64,000 nucleotides of DNA from Paragonimus westermani (taxonomy: Eukaryota > Platyhelminthes > Trematoda > Plagiorchiida > Troglotrematidae): assembly GCA_008508345.1 (NCBI GenBank), contig QNGE01002745.1, forward strand, positions 40,260-104,259, read 5' to 3'. Below are positions 1-11,592 of this stretch, piece after piece (the stretch's first letter is position 1; each line of letters begins with the position of its first letter). The position numbers and the translations under genes were made by a program. The notes beneath the pieces are model-generated. The model saw only the letters and a list, made by a program, of their open reading frames with translations, had not been told where the DNA came from and did no database searches.

Positions 1-1008
1 ACAGCTGACTACTGACCCGATCACATCTCCCAATTTACTATTCCTGATATTTCCGTTATTAAAATTTTGTGGTTGGTTGCGTCAGTGTTGTTAGTTCTAT
101 GGTGCCAATCATGTACTGCAACAAAATAACATACCTCGAAACCTGTTTCCTCAATTTTTTGTCTGGAATTGGACAAAAATTGAAAAACAAAAACATTTGC
201 AGGGTGGAAGTTTTCAAAACTTTCCGGTTTTACCTTGTTTTCGAAAGCTGTTGTTTCAGTTCACAATGTCCATTGCACGATATGCATCTAATTCCATATG
301 GTTAGATATTTGCAAAGGCTCGGATCGAAAAGATTGCCAGTTTAACATAGCTCAGCGATCCGCATTTGCTTTGACTGTTCAGCTGGTGTTTCTCCACGGA
401 ACTGGTTATCAGACTGAGCCACCACCAACGTGGCTCGTCCATTATTAGTCTCATCTAGACTGAGCGTCGATTTGCAGATATTCATAACTGTTTCCACACT
501 GATATATTTCAAGTAAGGCATATTCCTCAAGGACTGTATTAACATTTTTTCCACCCTGGGGACTGTCGATGGTTTTTTTGTGATTTAATATCTCTTATGG
601 TATCACACAGCCGTACAAATCAACAGGATGGAACAATTCAAGACTGTGTTCAGAATAAGTGGACGAGTTTTCCGATCAGATCATATTCAGTCAGTAGGCA
701 ACGCAGTTTTAATCTGTATTAGCGACGAACATGATTGTTGCACTAAAGTACATCTATACACCTAAATCATGCTCCACGTGACAATCGCTTGGCGTTGTAA
801 ACGACTGTATCTCCATCGGGACTGTGAATGATGTATGTAGTCTCGGTGAATCACAGGAAAACGACGCGAGCTAGTAGCAATCAAACTTTGGTATTCAGTC
901 TCACCACTCCACCTAATTAGGTTTGTTAATTAAATCAAATTAACACTGTAGGATGTATTGAAAGCTAACTGCTGGGTCGGGTTGTTATGTATTTTGTACA
1001 ACCTGAAC
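1..1008. other. Non-coding stretch, no supported gene
   Basis: No open frame here exceeds what is expected by chance in DNA of this composition, and I see no tandem array, RNA gene or transposon domain. The short open frames on both strands lack flanking splice signals. Confidence 0.5.
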
Positions 1009-1160
1009 GTCACTCATGACTGATCGCAGCTGTTTTACTCCCACAAAATTTGCAGTTAATTCCTTTCAAAAGGAAGCACTACGCTCGAGTTTCGCTCTTG
1101 TTAAAGGTAGAGTGTATAGAAATTCACAGCCGGGACCTGAACTCCAACTACACTTCCACG
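1009..1160. repeat. Interspersed repeat family R, copy 1
   Basis: This segment matches the copy at 7,749-7,935 in order and spacing. Shared blocks are a CACTCA..TGATCGCAGC start, a GAAGCACTA block followed by CGAGTTTCG, and GCCGGGA..TGAACTCC near the end. I judge identity by eye at about 70%. Read on the minus strand, the last block resembles the B box of a tRNA-type pol III promoter, so a SINE-like origin is possible but unproven. A chance open frame of 107 codons lies over the copy and has no family resemblance. Confidence 0.45.
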
Positions 1161-2778
1161 GGATAGGTGCTGGCTGTTGTGGCACTGGTCTCAAGTCAGG
1201 CTATACCAACTTGCCATGTGCAAAAACTCTTCAGGGGATGCTCGTGACTAATGCTCAGATCACACGATCCCATTTATGTCGAAGTCTATCAGAGGCAAAT
1301 TCGCCTCTAGCGCCTATTTTCGACAGCCGTTTGTTTTAGAAGTATCTGGGACTGCAAAGATTGCGATCGACTGTGAGTGATGTTTAACTCAAATTTTTAT
1401 TAAAAATTTGTTCTGTGCGTTTTCTTTTTTCTGTCACACGGCTAGCTGATAAAAGTACGCACAGCCAATGCTGTAAACCTGCGTTACACATACCTAGACA
1501 TTCATGCACCTTCATCCTTGGATATTTTGTAACAGTTAGCAGCGACTCTTTACAAACATCAGGGGAGCTGAATCACTTACGTGCCTTTTCAGTCACACCA
1601 ATAATTCCACTTTCGATGGTTCTGTGGTAGTCTAGGTATAGAAAGAGACAACTACTCTTAAAAATGTTGCATGTCAAAATAGCAATCACTGCATTTTAAT
1701 GATAAAATCCTCAGTGTTGCTGTCCAATTCTTTTCTTCTGATCAGTAGACAATGTTGTTTGTGGAGTTGCACTTTTCATCTGCTGACGTGTCAACCTCTT
1801 TTGGCGTTTATCCAAAGAGTCCATGCAGTTAAATGTGTATCTAAGTGAATTGTACTGGAAACATTTGCATGTCAGCATACAACTGGATAACTTCAGCATT
1901 TACACACTTCATGAAATGCACTGACCAAATTGCCTCATCAAAGTGGCAACAGCTACCCAAGAACTAGCAATTACCGCAGGCCTTTTGAAATTGGTTCAAC
2001 AATAAACGCCACGGGATAACTGGCAGTCCTATCATCTCGTTTTATTTGTAGTTTTGTTCAGTTGTACTCATATCTGGCAAAAAGTATAACAGTCAACCTC
2101 AGAGTTTCCAAGAGAACACCAAAATAGCTGACCTGATAACGATCGCTTCGTGTTGCGTTTGTATATTTTAAAAATTTTGATTTATGCAATACATCGAGCA
2201 TAAGAAGTATCTGATTCTTCACTCATCTCCGAACTTTCCGTAGAAGACCTACATTTTCCTTGACATATCAATCCATCGTTCTTTAATTACGGTACAAGTT
2301 TTGTCAAACCACTTTAAAAATATTCACCCCGTAAATAATATCTCATTTTTCGTCTTTTTTCTCCTCCACATCTTTCTTCAATTATTACTGTAAAATACAT
2401 AGTTTTAAGGTATATATGTTAGCTTTATTTTTACCATAGAATCAACGTTTCCTACCTACTGCTGACAGCATTTTTTTGATATTCGTATTAACTACCAACG
2501 TATTTTGCTACACATATCTTTCCTACATCTTCCCAGGATCTGTCTATAATGATCAGATTCTGAGAATAATGTATTTGGACAAGTCTGGTGGATTAGTTCC
2601 GGAAAATTGAGTTTCTTCCCACACAGTATACCATGCGGCAGCGAAAACGCACTCAAAATGGTCACAAGCAATAGCACTGGTGCTGATGTGCACATCGTAA
2701 ATTCTACATTGATGAGTTACAACTATCTTCGAAAAAACCATGTTCAGCGGATAACAACACATCGGTCTCTATTCTCAG
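1161..2778. other. Non-coding stretch
   Basis: No gene is supported. The only notable feature is a 19-base AT palindrome at 1,391-1,409 (AAATTTTTATTAAAAATTT), which recurs exactly at 36,932-36,950. The rest is AT-rich sequence without transposon domains that I can read on either strand. Confidence 0.45.
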
Positions 2779-2821
2779 TGTACCTTCAAACTGGGATTTG
2801 ATCGTAGGGCAGGATCTTTTG
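2779..2821 (+). CDS. Candidate 43-base internal exon
   Basis: A pyrimidine-rich acceptor (ATTCTCAG) precedes this segment and GTGAGT follows it directly. Two of the three frames are open: one reads CTFKLGFDRRAGSFG and the next reads VPSNWDLIVGQDLL. Both look coding-like, which shows how weak frame impressions are at this length. No neighbouring exon in a compatible phase was found, and I do not recognise the peptide. It could be a real small exon of a long-intron gene or a chance pairing of splice signals. Confidence 0.2.
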
Positions 2822-3914
2822 GTGAGTTGACACGAAATATCACAACAATAGGTAGAGATGTTTCCGTGACGTCATTTCTGATTCGGGACTTGGCGAGTGA
2901 GTTAGGAACCATTGGGGTTGCGTCAAAATTATCTCAGTAGGTTAAACAAGTAAACAGTGTGTGGTCTGTTTGATCCGTGGTATGTACCAAAGACAGCGAG
3001 ACTTCATATGTTCCAACCATTAATTCGCACATGCTTTGAGGAAGTATTAAGGTTTCACTTCGAACTGCTTCACGAGGAGTTCACTTATTAAGGGTCATTT
3101 TACCCCCATAGTCCTGCTTTTCATTCTGCCAGAGAGAATCTGACTCACAAATGCTAGCAGCAAAAAGTAGGCTACTTATTTTGACAACTTTCCTCAAAAA
3201 ACATTTGTTTTTTACATTTGCAATTCGATAAGTGTGAATATTGCAAACTATGCTACTATCCCAACCGTACAGTCATCAGCATACAGAAGACGGAACATCT
3301 AACAGAACGCCAATCATGCTTTCAAGCGGCATGAAAATAGTCAGCCGGATGGAAATTAGTTCATGTGCATATGTAGCACCAGGTTCAATTTCTAAAGAGA
3401 TTCGTGGACATAAACTGATCACACATTACCCATGGCCCTCTTTGTCATCTTAACAATGATTTTTTCGGTATCGTCTTATTGCGATAACAGGATTAACATC
3501 ACTCACCAATGTCTGTTATTCCAGTTCTTCTTTTGAAACAGTTTATGACGGTCAAACTTCACTGCAACCTCTGACAAAGTTATCCTAACGCCGTCCACTT
3601 CGGATGAAACATACCGAAACGCGATCAGTTAGCTGCACTGTCCGCGTTCAGGTGGCTAAGGGTAACCGCCACACGAACACAGGTGCAAATTTTGGAATGG
3701 CCCCTGGAATATCCCAAAAAATGTGAAAACCGCACTCACGAAATCAGGCTGGACGAATCAGTAGTATGTAACAGATGTGACACGTTCACATCCTGCGTCT
3801 GCTGTGGCATAAAACTGATCGTATCTGTGGCTCACTCACGTAAATCAGCTGAAGAACGACGCATTGTGCAGGTCAAGTCAACAAAAGTGACAGGATAAAA
3901 CTCTTGGCTAAGTT
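2822..3914. other. Non-coding stretch
   Basis: I see no supported gene, RNA or repeat. Short open frames, for example 3,241-3,453 and 3,683-3,898 on the plus strand, have no domain, no convincing splice context and a length within chance. Confidence 0.4.
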
Positions 3915-4050
3915 TAACAACTCTCAGATTTCATAGGTTTTCTCACCACTCAGGTGAGCTTTACAACTGGTTTCATTCAGCAGTATGCATTAGATTTCGG
4001 TCTCATTCGTCAGAGAATCGGTCGTCCCAGATGTACTACCAGACAACTAA
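3915..4050. repeat. Interspersed repeat family R, copy 3 (diverged)
   Basis: The start TAACAACTCTCAG is shared exactly with 7,750-7,762. The following GCATTAGA, TTTCGGTCTCATT and CGTCAG blocks match the order of the better-preserved copy at 7,749-7,935, with small deletions between them. The similarity is patchy, so this is the weakest of the three copies. Confidence 0.3.
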
Positions 4051-6992
4051 CCTTGAAAACTTTACACGCCAAAATAGCACCCACTGTTCCGTTCCTTAAA
4101 GAACAGAAACAAAACTGGGGTCCTGAACCCTTTCACGAGCTTTCCACCTAAACGTTTCACCTAAAAACCGATTTAGTAAAGTCAGGCTGGCGAACGGCCC
4201 CGACTCACAACTATAACCACAGGCGATGTCGATGAAGTGAGGTTGTAGGCTCACTCTCTAAGTGTTTTGCCACTCCGGTCTAATGATCAACAGCGCCCAA
4301 CTGTTGGAAAAGTTTTGATCGTTTGAAGTGTAATGAAAAACGACAACAAGCTTGTGTCAGCATACGCAACTGGATGAAACAAACGTACCGTCTTCCTCAC
4401 TTCAGTGTATTACCACGATGTTTTATCTCCATCTAATAGTGTAGAACATAAAACTGGTGTAGAAAATGGACCCACAAATTGGATGAACGCCGACTGGAAA
4501 CTAACAACTTTCCCATTTAAAAAATCAGATGTAACAGTTTGTGTTTCCAGTGTTTCCGCATCCATTGGGGATTTTAACGTATCAGTATACAGCCGCTTTT
4601 TCAAAACGTTAAGTATGGGTGGTCATTAGAGCACGTAAATTGGTTTGCTTTTCTTCAGCTGTATCCTCCTCAACATATCTCAATACGGTGCTTCTCATCG
4701 TGTATCTTTTAAAGGATTCTTTCACGTTTCTGAGAAACGAGTAGAGTAAAGTAGGGCGGTACAACTCACTAAGAAAACTACAACACCGGGAAATGTCGCA
4801 CGCCGCTAGGTGTACTATGCTTGCTGAAAATTTTACTTGTCTGAAAATTTTTACAACTCACGCGTAAATTAACGGTGGTTTCCTGAAAATGCTCTGCAAC
4901 CAAAGGATGAGACAGTTAAAGTTTGGAGTTTAAGGTGCTCTACATTTATTGTGAACAAGGTTATTGATTCTTTTTACTCCATTTTACCAAAACTACTAAC
5001 TTTAACTGTAAATAGTCTAGCAAATTACCCCGCTATTCTGTGGACTCGGTTAAGCGGACACAAAGCACATTCATTGAAAACTAACTGATTGACAAATTTT
5101 ACCATTAATCAAGACAAAAACTTTTATAGTTTGTGATATTTATTTCATTGTCCAGCACATACATACGTGTACCGCATAATGATGGTTGCTCTGAAACTGT
5201 TGCAACTTCTGTGGTGGATGCATGGCTGAAATGTAGCCAGTCTGTATATAATTCAAAGCTGACTGTCTGTAATAAAATCGTCTATAAACACTACTAATCA
5301 GAAACTACATTTTAGCAACTCAACATGTATGGTCTTCAGAAGGATAGTTCATGTGCATTTTTGATACTCCTTGATCAGCATCTTGTCGGTTCACCTTTTT
5401 AATTATATTTTCGAGATATGCATAATAACCTTCACCTGACTATGACTGCTAGCTCTCAGCTTGTATTGATTGGCCTACCCTGTGCTAACCATTACCTACA
5501 AATTGTCCCACAAATACTCAGGTGTGAAAACTTGATGACGTTGGTGACTGCAAAAGTAATCTTATTCTGAACAAAAGTTGACAACCCATCTCATTTAGTT
5601 AAATTCGAATAAACTGATATAAATATTTGTGCGTGAACAAATCGTTCTTCACTTAATGTGAAAATGTTGAAAAGTGACATTTTCCTCTCACATTATAACT
5701 TTGGTTATTAAGAGGGTAATATCCTTCGAAATGGGAAAGCAACGCCATTAGTTTATTTCATAGTGGAATTTGTTTTCAGGACAAAGATATTTACTAGGCT
5801 TGGGGCTAAGTATCACATTTTGTTGTTTATCCAACACACCCACATTCATCAACCGGTTGCGTTGGCTGGCTGTATTCAAGCTATAATTTGTTAGAAAGAA
5901 ATTTGTCTCATTGACTGCCTGTGGGTTGAACGGATAACATACAGTATTGCTTTAGGGCAGATTTGAATGTTCTATAGTAATCAATATATGGTTAAAATTT
6001 ATAAGAAAATCAACGGTGTTTTGTAGTGCCAAAGCATTGCAAGCGACTTCTGGTTGCCTTTACCTAAATAACCATCGCTCACTTTTTCCACAGCTGGTTT
6101 TCGACCGGGATACTGCCACATTAGCATGGCCAGATTAGAGGAAAGTTGTCAAGGCATTTAAAATGGTCATACTAGTGAGCTTGTAGATACACTTTATGAA
6201 ATTCGCCGGCTACTTGCCATCAGCTACTACAAGGTGTGTGCACTAACTAAGCACCGTTTAAAAAAGGTACTTAAAATGATGATTGATATTCACTTTACGC
6301 GCACACTACGGTCACAAAGTTCGGAATCGATCGGTAACGTAGTCGATAAAATGCCAAGTGCAAACGAAGGATCACTATCGATGTTATGAGTAACTAAGGT
6401 CAATATATCAACCCTTTTAGGTATCAAAGACTGCCAACGGCAATGAAGACAAGGATTTATTGGGGTGCCAAACAGAACAATAGCAAGCAAGGTTAAACCT
6501 AACAAACCTCAATTAGTAGACTGTATGTTTTGGCGCGAAATTTACTTATAACCAAAAACTAATGACACCAATAAAAACACGTACACACGTAACACGTGAA
6601 TTGCAACGTATCTTATAACAACCTAGATAACAGTGTTTGAACTTGTCAAAATCCTGACAGCAACGTAGAAATGAATGTTGTAGATCACTGACTGAACAAT
6701 TGGAAGCTTGCGGGGTGTGATGTGATCGTAATCCTTGAAGTGCAATTCCTTTACCATGTGAAGTTGTGCAAGCATCTCGGTGCGATCGTGTGCTGCTTAG
6801 TTCCTGTCACGAGCCTGGAGGGCTCTTTTTGTTGTGATCTACCCCATTTCAAACCACTCATACCGTGAACACGTGCAACAGGGCCTGGCGGATTTTTTGG
6901 TTTGACAGGGTTCGTGACTAATGGCATCCACAAATCACGAGCGCAGTTTGTGTGTGCGTGTGTGTGTTGTAGGGGCTCGGTTGTGAGACAGG
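4051..6992. other. Non-coding stretch
   Basis: Almost 3 kb without a supportable gene. Two short blocks (about 4,165-4,250 and 4,745-4,815) share GTAAAGT, an ACTCACAA-like block and an ATGTCG core and may be remnants of another dispersed repeat. Open frames such as 4,405-4,629 are of chance length. Confidence 0.35.
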
Positions 6993-7187
6993 ATGGTACA
7001 GACACCAGCTATGTCGGACGAGCTGGACCTGCCAGCCGCGTCAGTTGCACAACGAATGAACACGGCAGTTTATCGTGGTCACCTTACGGTTCGGAATGTA
7101 GGAAAAAAGGTCAAAACTTCAAATCGCGTTGATAAATCAAATATGATGTGTCAATGCGGCTATTGTTACAGACATGGACAAAAATGA
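6993..7187 (+). CDS. Candidate N-terminal coding exon, unknown product
   Basis: This 64-codon open frame begins MVQTPAMSDELDLPAASVAQ and lies in a local CpG-rich patch (about 6,750-7,140) with a short GT run at 6,950-6,970 just upstream. The peptide is hydrophilic and ends with a Cys-rich stretch (MMCQCGYCYRHGQK). The second ATG at 7,011 is also plausible. I see no domain that I can name. A second frame across the same bases is also open for 76 codons, so the assignment is weak. It may be a first exon near a promoter, or part of a decayed repeat. Confidence 0.2.
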   Translation: MVQTPAMSDELDLPAASVAQRMNTAVYRGHLTVRNVGKKVKTSNRVDKSNMMCQCGYCYRHGQK

Positions 7188-7748
7188 TTCAAGAATGCAT
7201 CATTTGTGTGTCCGATCAAGAGGACACCTACAAGTACTGTATGGTGTCATAAACATAAAATAGCCCAGTCCAAAATAATCCAATAGCCGGCTACCGTCTG
7301 GATTAGACGAATAATGTAATTCAACAATAGGGATTGAGATTTGGCAGAGAAGCGACGTACAGCAGACAAAGTTGTAGAACACGAATAAAAATTTAGGACC
7401 GACTAAAATTTGCATCCAAATAATCGACGAGTCAAGCCAGTCACGCTTCAGAGAATCAATAAAAACCTAAAGATCAATCACGAGAGGCTGCAACAATTCA
7501 ACAATGAACTTGAGTAATATTTTAGTCAACTTATTCCCTTTACTCCAAAGTTGTTTACAAGGCTGGTTGGAGTTGTCCAATAACGAGCATATCTGCATTC
7601 ATGAGCAGTGTGGTTCTGCTCAATTCAACCTCTCTGAGCCACTCATGTGTGACCGTTTGTACAGTCCATGAACCAGAATCTATGTTAATATAATTCTACA
7701 GTCACTTTGTGAATTTGCAAATAGTCGCAGATGTGCGTTGAAACAACT
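7188..7748. other. Non-coding stretch
   Basis: I see nothing supportable here. The 71-codon minus-strand frame at 7,200-7,415 is hydrophobic, lacks splice context and is of chance length. Confidence 0.4.
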
Positions 7749-7935
7749 GTAACAACTCTCAGTTTTCAAGTTGACCATCACTCACATTTGATCGCAGCGT
7801 TTGCATTCAGATGAACTTTCCAGCCAGCCCCCTTCGAAAAGAAGCACTAGACCCGAGTTTCGATCTCATTAGAGCTCGTCAGTAGTGCATATCTTTGCTA
7901 CGGCCGGGATGTGAACTCCGGCTATTCCAGTCATC
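7749..7935. repeat. Interspersed repeat family R, copy 2 (best preserved)
   Basis: This copy contains every block seen in the copies at 1,009 and 3,915: TAACAACTCTCAG, CACTCAC, TGATCGCAGC, GAAGCACTAGACCCGAG, TTTCGATCTCATT, CGTCAG and GCCGGGATGTGAACTCCGGC. The final block is a short inverted repeat (GCCGGGA..CTCCGGC). On the minus strand it reads GGAGTTCACATCCC, which resembles a tRNA T-arm or B box. Presence in three places argues for a dispersed element, perhaps SINE-like. No target duplication was identified. Confidence 0.45.
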
Positions 7936-9737
7936 AGTTTGTTGTACGTGAACATTTTATCCTGGCGCGATTTGTTCTATAAAATTCATGCCCAATCCTT
8001 GTAGGCAAATGTTTTCATGTACTTACCCAATATTTCGTAATAGCTTTCGATTACAATAGTCCCAAGGAAAAACACCCTATGTGGTTGAAACGTTGAGTAT
8101 CAAAACGTGCTATTACCGTTGTTTTCTTCCTAGATTATTTATTAAACAAAAGTAGACCGTTTACAGTTCATTGGTGGGAGTCAAGTGCAAAATGCAAAAT
8201 CTCAGATGATTTGTCTTTGGTGCATTCCACGTTAGATAGCTTTGGTAACGGGAAGGGTTCCTAGTCATTGATTTAAAGCGTGAAGTCAAATTGGCCTTTC
8301 TTGAATGGCCTATTCAGACGAAGGACCACTGTCAGCCGAGGTAGTTGTCCGCTTTTACCTAACTGTGCAGTAGGTGATGTCGTTTAATTGACATTCTGCT
8401 TCTATCGAATTAACGTTACGTGCGCAGAATATAGTACATTGGTCTGTAAATTTAGAATTGCGACTGATCTTAGAATTTAAAACTCAAGTGGAGACAACTT
8501 CACACAGACACTTTTCAACACAGGTGATGGAGCTTCTGCCAAGTCTTTGTCTTGATTGTTGCATCTGGCGTAGGTATTTCATAACACCCCTCTCAGTCAC
8601 TCTGAAAGAACCAAGGGTACTCGTGTAAACAAGAGTAGACCTAACTTGTACCCAACTTTGACAACGTTACTAGTATGCACTGGTGTTTTTGTGTGTGATC
8701 AGACTCAAAATCTGCGTTGAAAGAAACCGATCAAACACATCTGGTACATCGTCTGATCGCCCACACGATTGCTCAATTTATCTGATGCTATACCCTGGTT
8801 ATCACATGAGCGTTTGACGATTAGTTTACTCAGTTAACACTCCTCAGTTTGTGACCGAATGACTACCGTGCAGAATAGTCTTCTGCATTGGTTACGGCAC
8901 GCAATCTCTCCACTAATTATACTCAACTGTCCACAACTGACATGGGTTGGGGTGACATAATATTGGAAAAGCGGGGAAGAATTTCTGGAGAACGAGATTG
9001 AGAAAAATTACTCAAATTATTGTTTTAAAAAACAGCATAAATTAAGTTACTTGTGCTCGGATCAATCTTGAGAAAGTAGCTCTTATTGTTTCTGAACTTG
9101 AAAATAACTTTTTCTAATGGCTGCTGAACGCTGATTAAATTGTCTGAAAACTCAGCTTGTGACATATCTTGATGTGATAACCGTACCGGTGAGCAGACAT
9201 GGTTTCAAAACTTGGTTTCTGCAGTGCTTCAGGCCAATAAAGTATAATGTAGTTTTTATGAGGGCAAACCCGGTCTGTATTAGCAGGTTCCCTTTGTGGC
9301 TCAGTTGAGTTTCTTGGTAGACGTTCAGCAGGAGAAAATATTAACTAATCGCGCCACTATTTCAATACGAGCCACAATAATCTGGAAGAAACTACTTTTC
9401 ATTCGAACGTTAGATGCCCACTGATCTTTCATAAATGTTAGTCACGTGTCTTCTCGTTCTGTACGAATCCAATCAGTGTCCTCCGTTTTGCCAAGTAACC
9501 AAAACAGCGAGTAAATATAGTACAAACATTACGCCGTTTTCCACCTTGTAAGAAGTGCAACACACCAAAAAACTGACGGATTCCATTGCAGAAAGCTTGA
9601 ACTTTGCTTCCCAATCCATAGATGATGGTTCCGGCAGCAAGTGAAAATGGTTTTATCGATTATAGATCCTAAAACCAATAATGGAGGCTGTGGACAGTTG
9701 AATCGTTGATGGGCACTATCTGGTTTCCGGTACTTCA
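7936..9737. other. Non-coding stretch
   Basis: No open frame, repeat or RNA gene is supported over 1.8 kb. The minus-strand frame at 9,529-9,738 abuts a plus-strand candidate but has no recognisable content. Confidence 0.4.
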
Positions 9738-10127
9738 ATGCGATCTGATCTGCTCAGTGCAATTACAATAGAACGCCGACGTGATTTCAATCCTTACTCT
9801 TTGGTTGTGAAACCAGGTCCATCCTCGCGGACATTGTTCACAGACTATCCGCTTTTGGTCGGCACTGTTTCCGAAGTTTTAGCGGCTTGTGATGAAAACG
9901 TCGAGGCCAAATCGGCAAAACGTCCGATGTGTTTCACAGACTGGCCGACTCTGTCTACCCCTAATCGTACTGATTGCATTCTAATGGTTCGTTATCTTGG
10001 CTACATATTACGATTACCAACTCACCGCAATTGTTGTGTTACACTGGAACCGATTAGATACTGTTTGTATATGGTTCGGAGTACGAAAACAATTAAAAGA
10101 ATGTTTGTTTCCATAGCCCGTTTCTGA
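9738..10127 (+). CDS. Candidate coding segment, unknown (129 codons)
   Basis: This is one of the longer open frames outside the retroelements. Its first 90 residues are hydrophilic and varied, for example FNPYSLVVKPGPSSRT and LVGTVSEVLAACDENVEAK, and end near NRTDCILM. A CTCAG acceptor lies inside the frame at about 9,761, and a weak GTTCGT donor follows the ATTCTAATG block near 9,986. Another open piece (RTVLTGVLVANPTVFSC) follows at about 10,195 in the same direction. I do not recognise a family. It may be one or two exons of a host gene, or an old repeat. Confidence 0.22.
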   Translation: MRSDLLSAITIERRRDFNPYSLVVKPGPSSRTLFTDYPLLVGTVSEVLAACDENVEAKSAKRPMCFTDWPTLSTPNRTDCILMVRYLGYILRLPTHRNCCVTLEPIRYCLYMVRSTKTIKRMFVSIARF

Positions 10128-10391
10128 CAGGGGGACTGTGGTTCGAAGAACAGTAAACACTTCTGCTTGAAGACTCTTCAGAATGCGGCAGAGAACGGTA
10201 CTCACTGGCGTTCTTGTTGCAAATCCCACTGTGTTCTCGTGCAACCTACCTCTAGAAAATATTCTTGCTTACTTTGCCTCCATTTGATGTCTTTCTGTCT
10301 TCTCGTATGATACCTCAGTTTTTTCAGCTCACGTCGTTCACCATAGTTTGGATGCAGTCAGAATAATTGGCGGTAATCAAGGCAGAGTCAC

Positions 10392-10589
10392 TTGAACAGT
10401 CTGTTCATAAACCCGTATGTCCTTCCCAATCAGCTAATGACCTTGTTTGAAAGCTCGGCAAAGCTTGCCGACACCGACGCTGATGTTATTGTTGATACTG
10501 CCGTAGGGCGCCATGAACCGAAAGCCATTCTGGATGCTATACAGAATGTACGACCTCAAATTGACCCTGTTGACCTATCGCAACATTGA
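10392..10589 (+). CDS. Candidate terminal coding segment, unknown
   Basis: This 65-codon open frame ends in a stop at 10,587-10,589. It contains a charged, Asp-rich peptide (LADTDADVIVDTAVGRHEPK, then AILDAIQNVRPQIDPVDLSQ) that looks more like protein than most chance frames here. It follows the candidate at 9,738-10,127 by 265 bases on the same strand, so the two could belong to one transcript. A good upstream acceptor is not obvious (ACTTGAACAG lies just before the segment). No family was recognised. Confidence 0.22.
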   Translation: MNSLFINPYVLPNQLMTLFESSAKLADTDADVIVDTAVGRHEPKAILDAIQNVRPQIDPVDLSQH

Positions 10590-11064
10590 TATACATTCAG
10601 TGTGCGCCTTTAACACGCTGTATGAAACGGGACAATTTGGTACACCGTGAAACATTCGGTTACTGTGACAATCTAAAATGTACGGTCTCTGTAGTTAAAG
10701 GGAGGAATATCAAAATTTGGTTGTGAGAAGTCAATTGTTGTTGCTGCTGATCAGCTACTCGGTTAAAAGGTGAAGATTAGTTCTACCGTGAAGTCCAAAG
10801 TTGCAGATCGTATAATGTCAGCGAGCAACCAGAAAGCATATACACATACACCTTTACTGTAAGGAGAGTGTGTAAGTGTTAGAACGGACAGGTTGTCAGA
10901 ATTCAGTAATTACAGCGATTAATCGCCAACCCACCAAGGCAACTTCAGCATCAGCACAATTTTTTTGAAAACAGAGTTGAATGGGTGAGCTTGAGTAAAA
11001 GATCGTTAACAGATAGCAGGATATGTCCACTTCCTTTCCTGAAAAACATATGGAAAGTTTCAGA
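10590..11064. other. Non-coding stretch
   Basis: I see no supported feature. Minus-strand frames at 10,896-11,157 overlap each other and the candidate exon at 11,065 and lack any recognisable motif. Confidence 0.4.
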
Positions 11065-11120
11065 ATGGGTAACTTTGTTTCCAGTGGCGCTTGCGGATGT
11101 TTGATTCCAGTTTTGTGCTG
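11065..11120 (+). CDS. Candidate first exon of a small acylated or secreted protein
   Basis: An ATG at 11,065 opens MGNFVSSGACGCLIPVLC, and a strong GTAAGT donor follows at 11,121. The MGxxxS start fits the N-myristoylation consensus and the nearby cysteines could be palmitoylated. Alternatively the hydrophobic stretch could act as a short signal sequence. The exon ends two bases into a codon. The next good acceptor, 204 bases downstream, supplies the missing base in a compatible frame. The first residues were chosen because the other ATGs run into stops when joined to the next exon. Product unknown. Confidence 0.28.
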
Positions 11121-11324
11121 GTAAGTCTGCTCTGTCGATCTTCCACTTTGCAAACAATCACTCCGAAATTTGCTTGTGAATCAGTATGCCCTGTGAACCG
11201 TCGGTTCCACCATTACGGCAAACAATCAGTTTGTAGCAGTTCCAACTTTACCTATAACCGGGATACTGTTCACGTATTGTCTTCACGGAGATGTGTTCCC
11301 AGCGTGATTTTTCTTTCCTTGCAG

Positions 11325-11354
11325 TACGATTGCCGCGGAAAGTAGACTATCAAG
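11325..11354 (+). CDS. Candidate 30-base micro-exon
   Basis: A textbook acceptor (TTTTTCTTTCCTTGCAG) precedes this segment and GTAAAC follows it. It is 30 bases long, so it keeps the phase. Read in the frame set by the candidate first exon, it is open and encodes TIAAESRLS after completing a cysteine codon. Symmetric micro-exons of this size are known from trematode micro-exon genes, but the resemblance here is only structural. The two other frames are either stopped or open by chance. Confidence 0.25.
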
Positions 11355-11561
11355 GTAAACATCAGCGGAAGGTTTCCAAAGTAAAGTGAATATTTTGGAA
11401 TCACTAGTTTAGAGACCTCGTTGGATCTGTTGAAGTTTGTCTTGTACGTTTATCGTCTTGTGTTTGAAGTGATGTGAAGCGATGAATTCGTTGAAGCATG
11501 TTTGTCTTGGCAGTAGTAAGCTTACCCTAAATTTATTTTTATTCGTCCTTGTTGTATGCAG

Positions 11562-11592
11562 GAAAACAGTCATGATGAATTTTGTATCATAA
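11562..11592 (+). CDS. Candidate last exon of the small gene
   Basis: An acceptor (TTGTTGTATGCAG) ends at 11,561. In the phase carried over from the 30-base exon the frame reads KTVMMNFVS and then stops, giving a product of about 38 residues overall. A competing reading exists: the same acceptor in phase 0 opens a 64-codon frame (ENSHDEFCIINAPEVFFYIN and onward to 11,756) that is also free of stops. Only transcript evidence can decide between them. Confidence 0.18.

Noticed and set aside
1339..1372. 33-base segment between TTGTTTTAG and GTGAGT
   Set aside because: No compatible neighbouring exon, and such pairs occur by chance.
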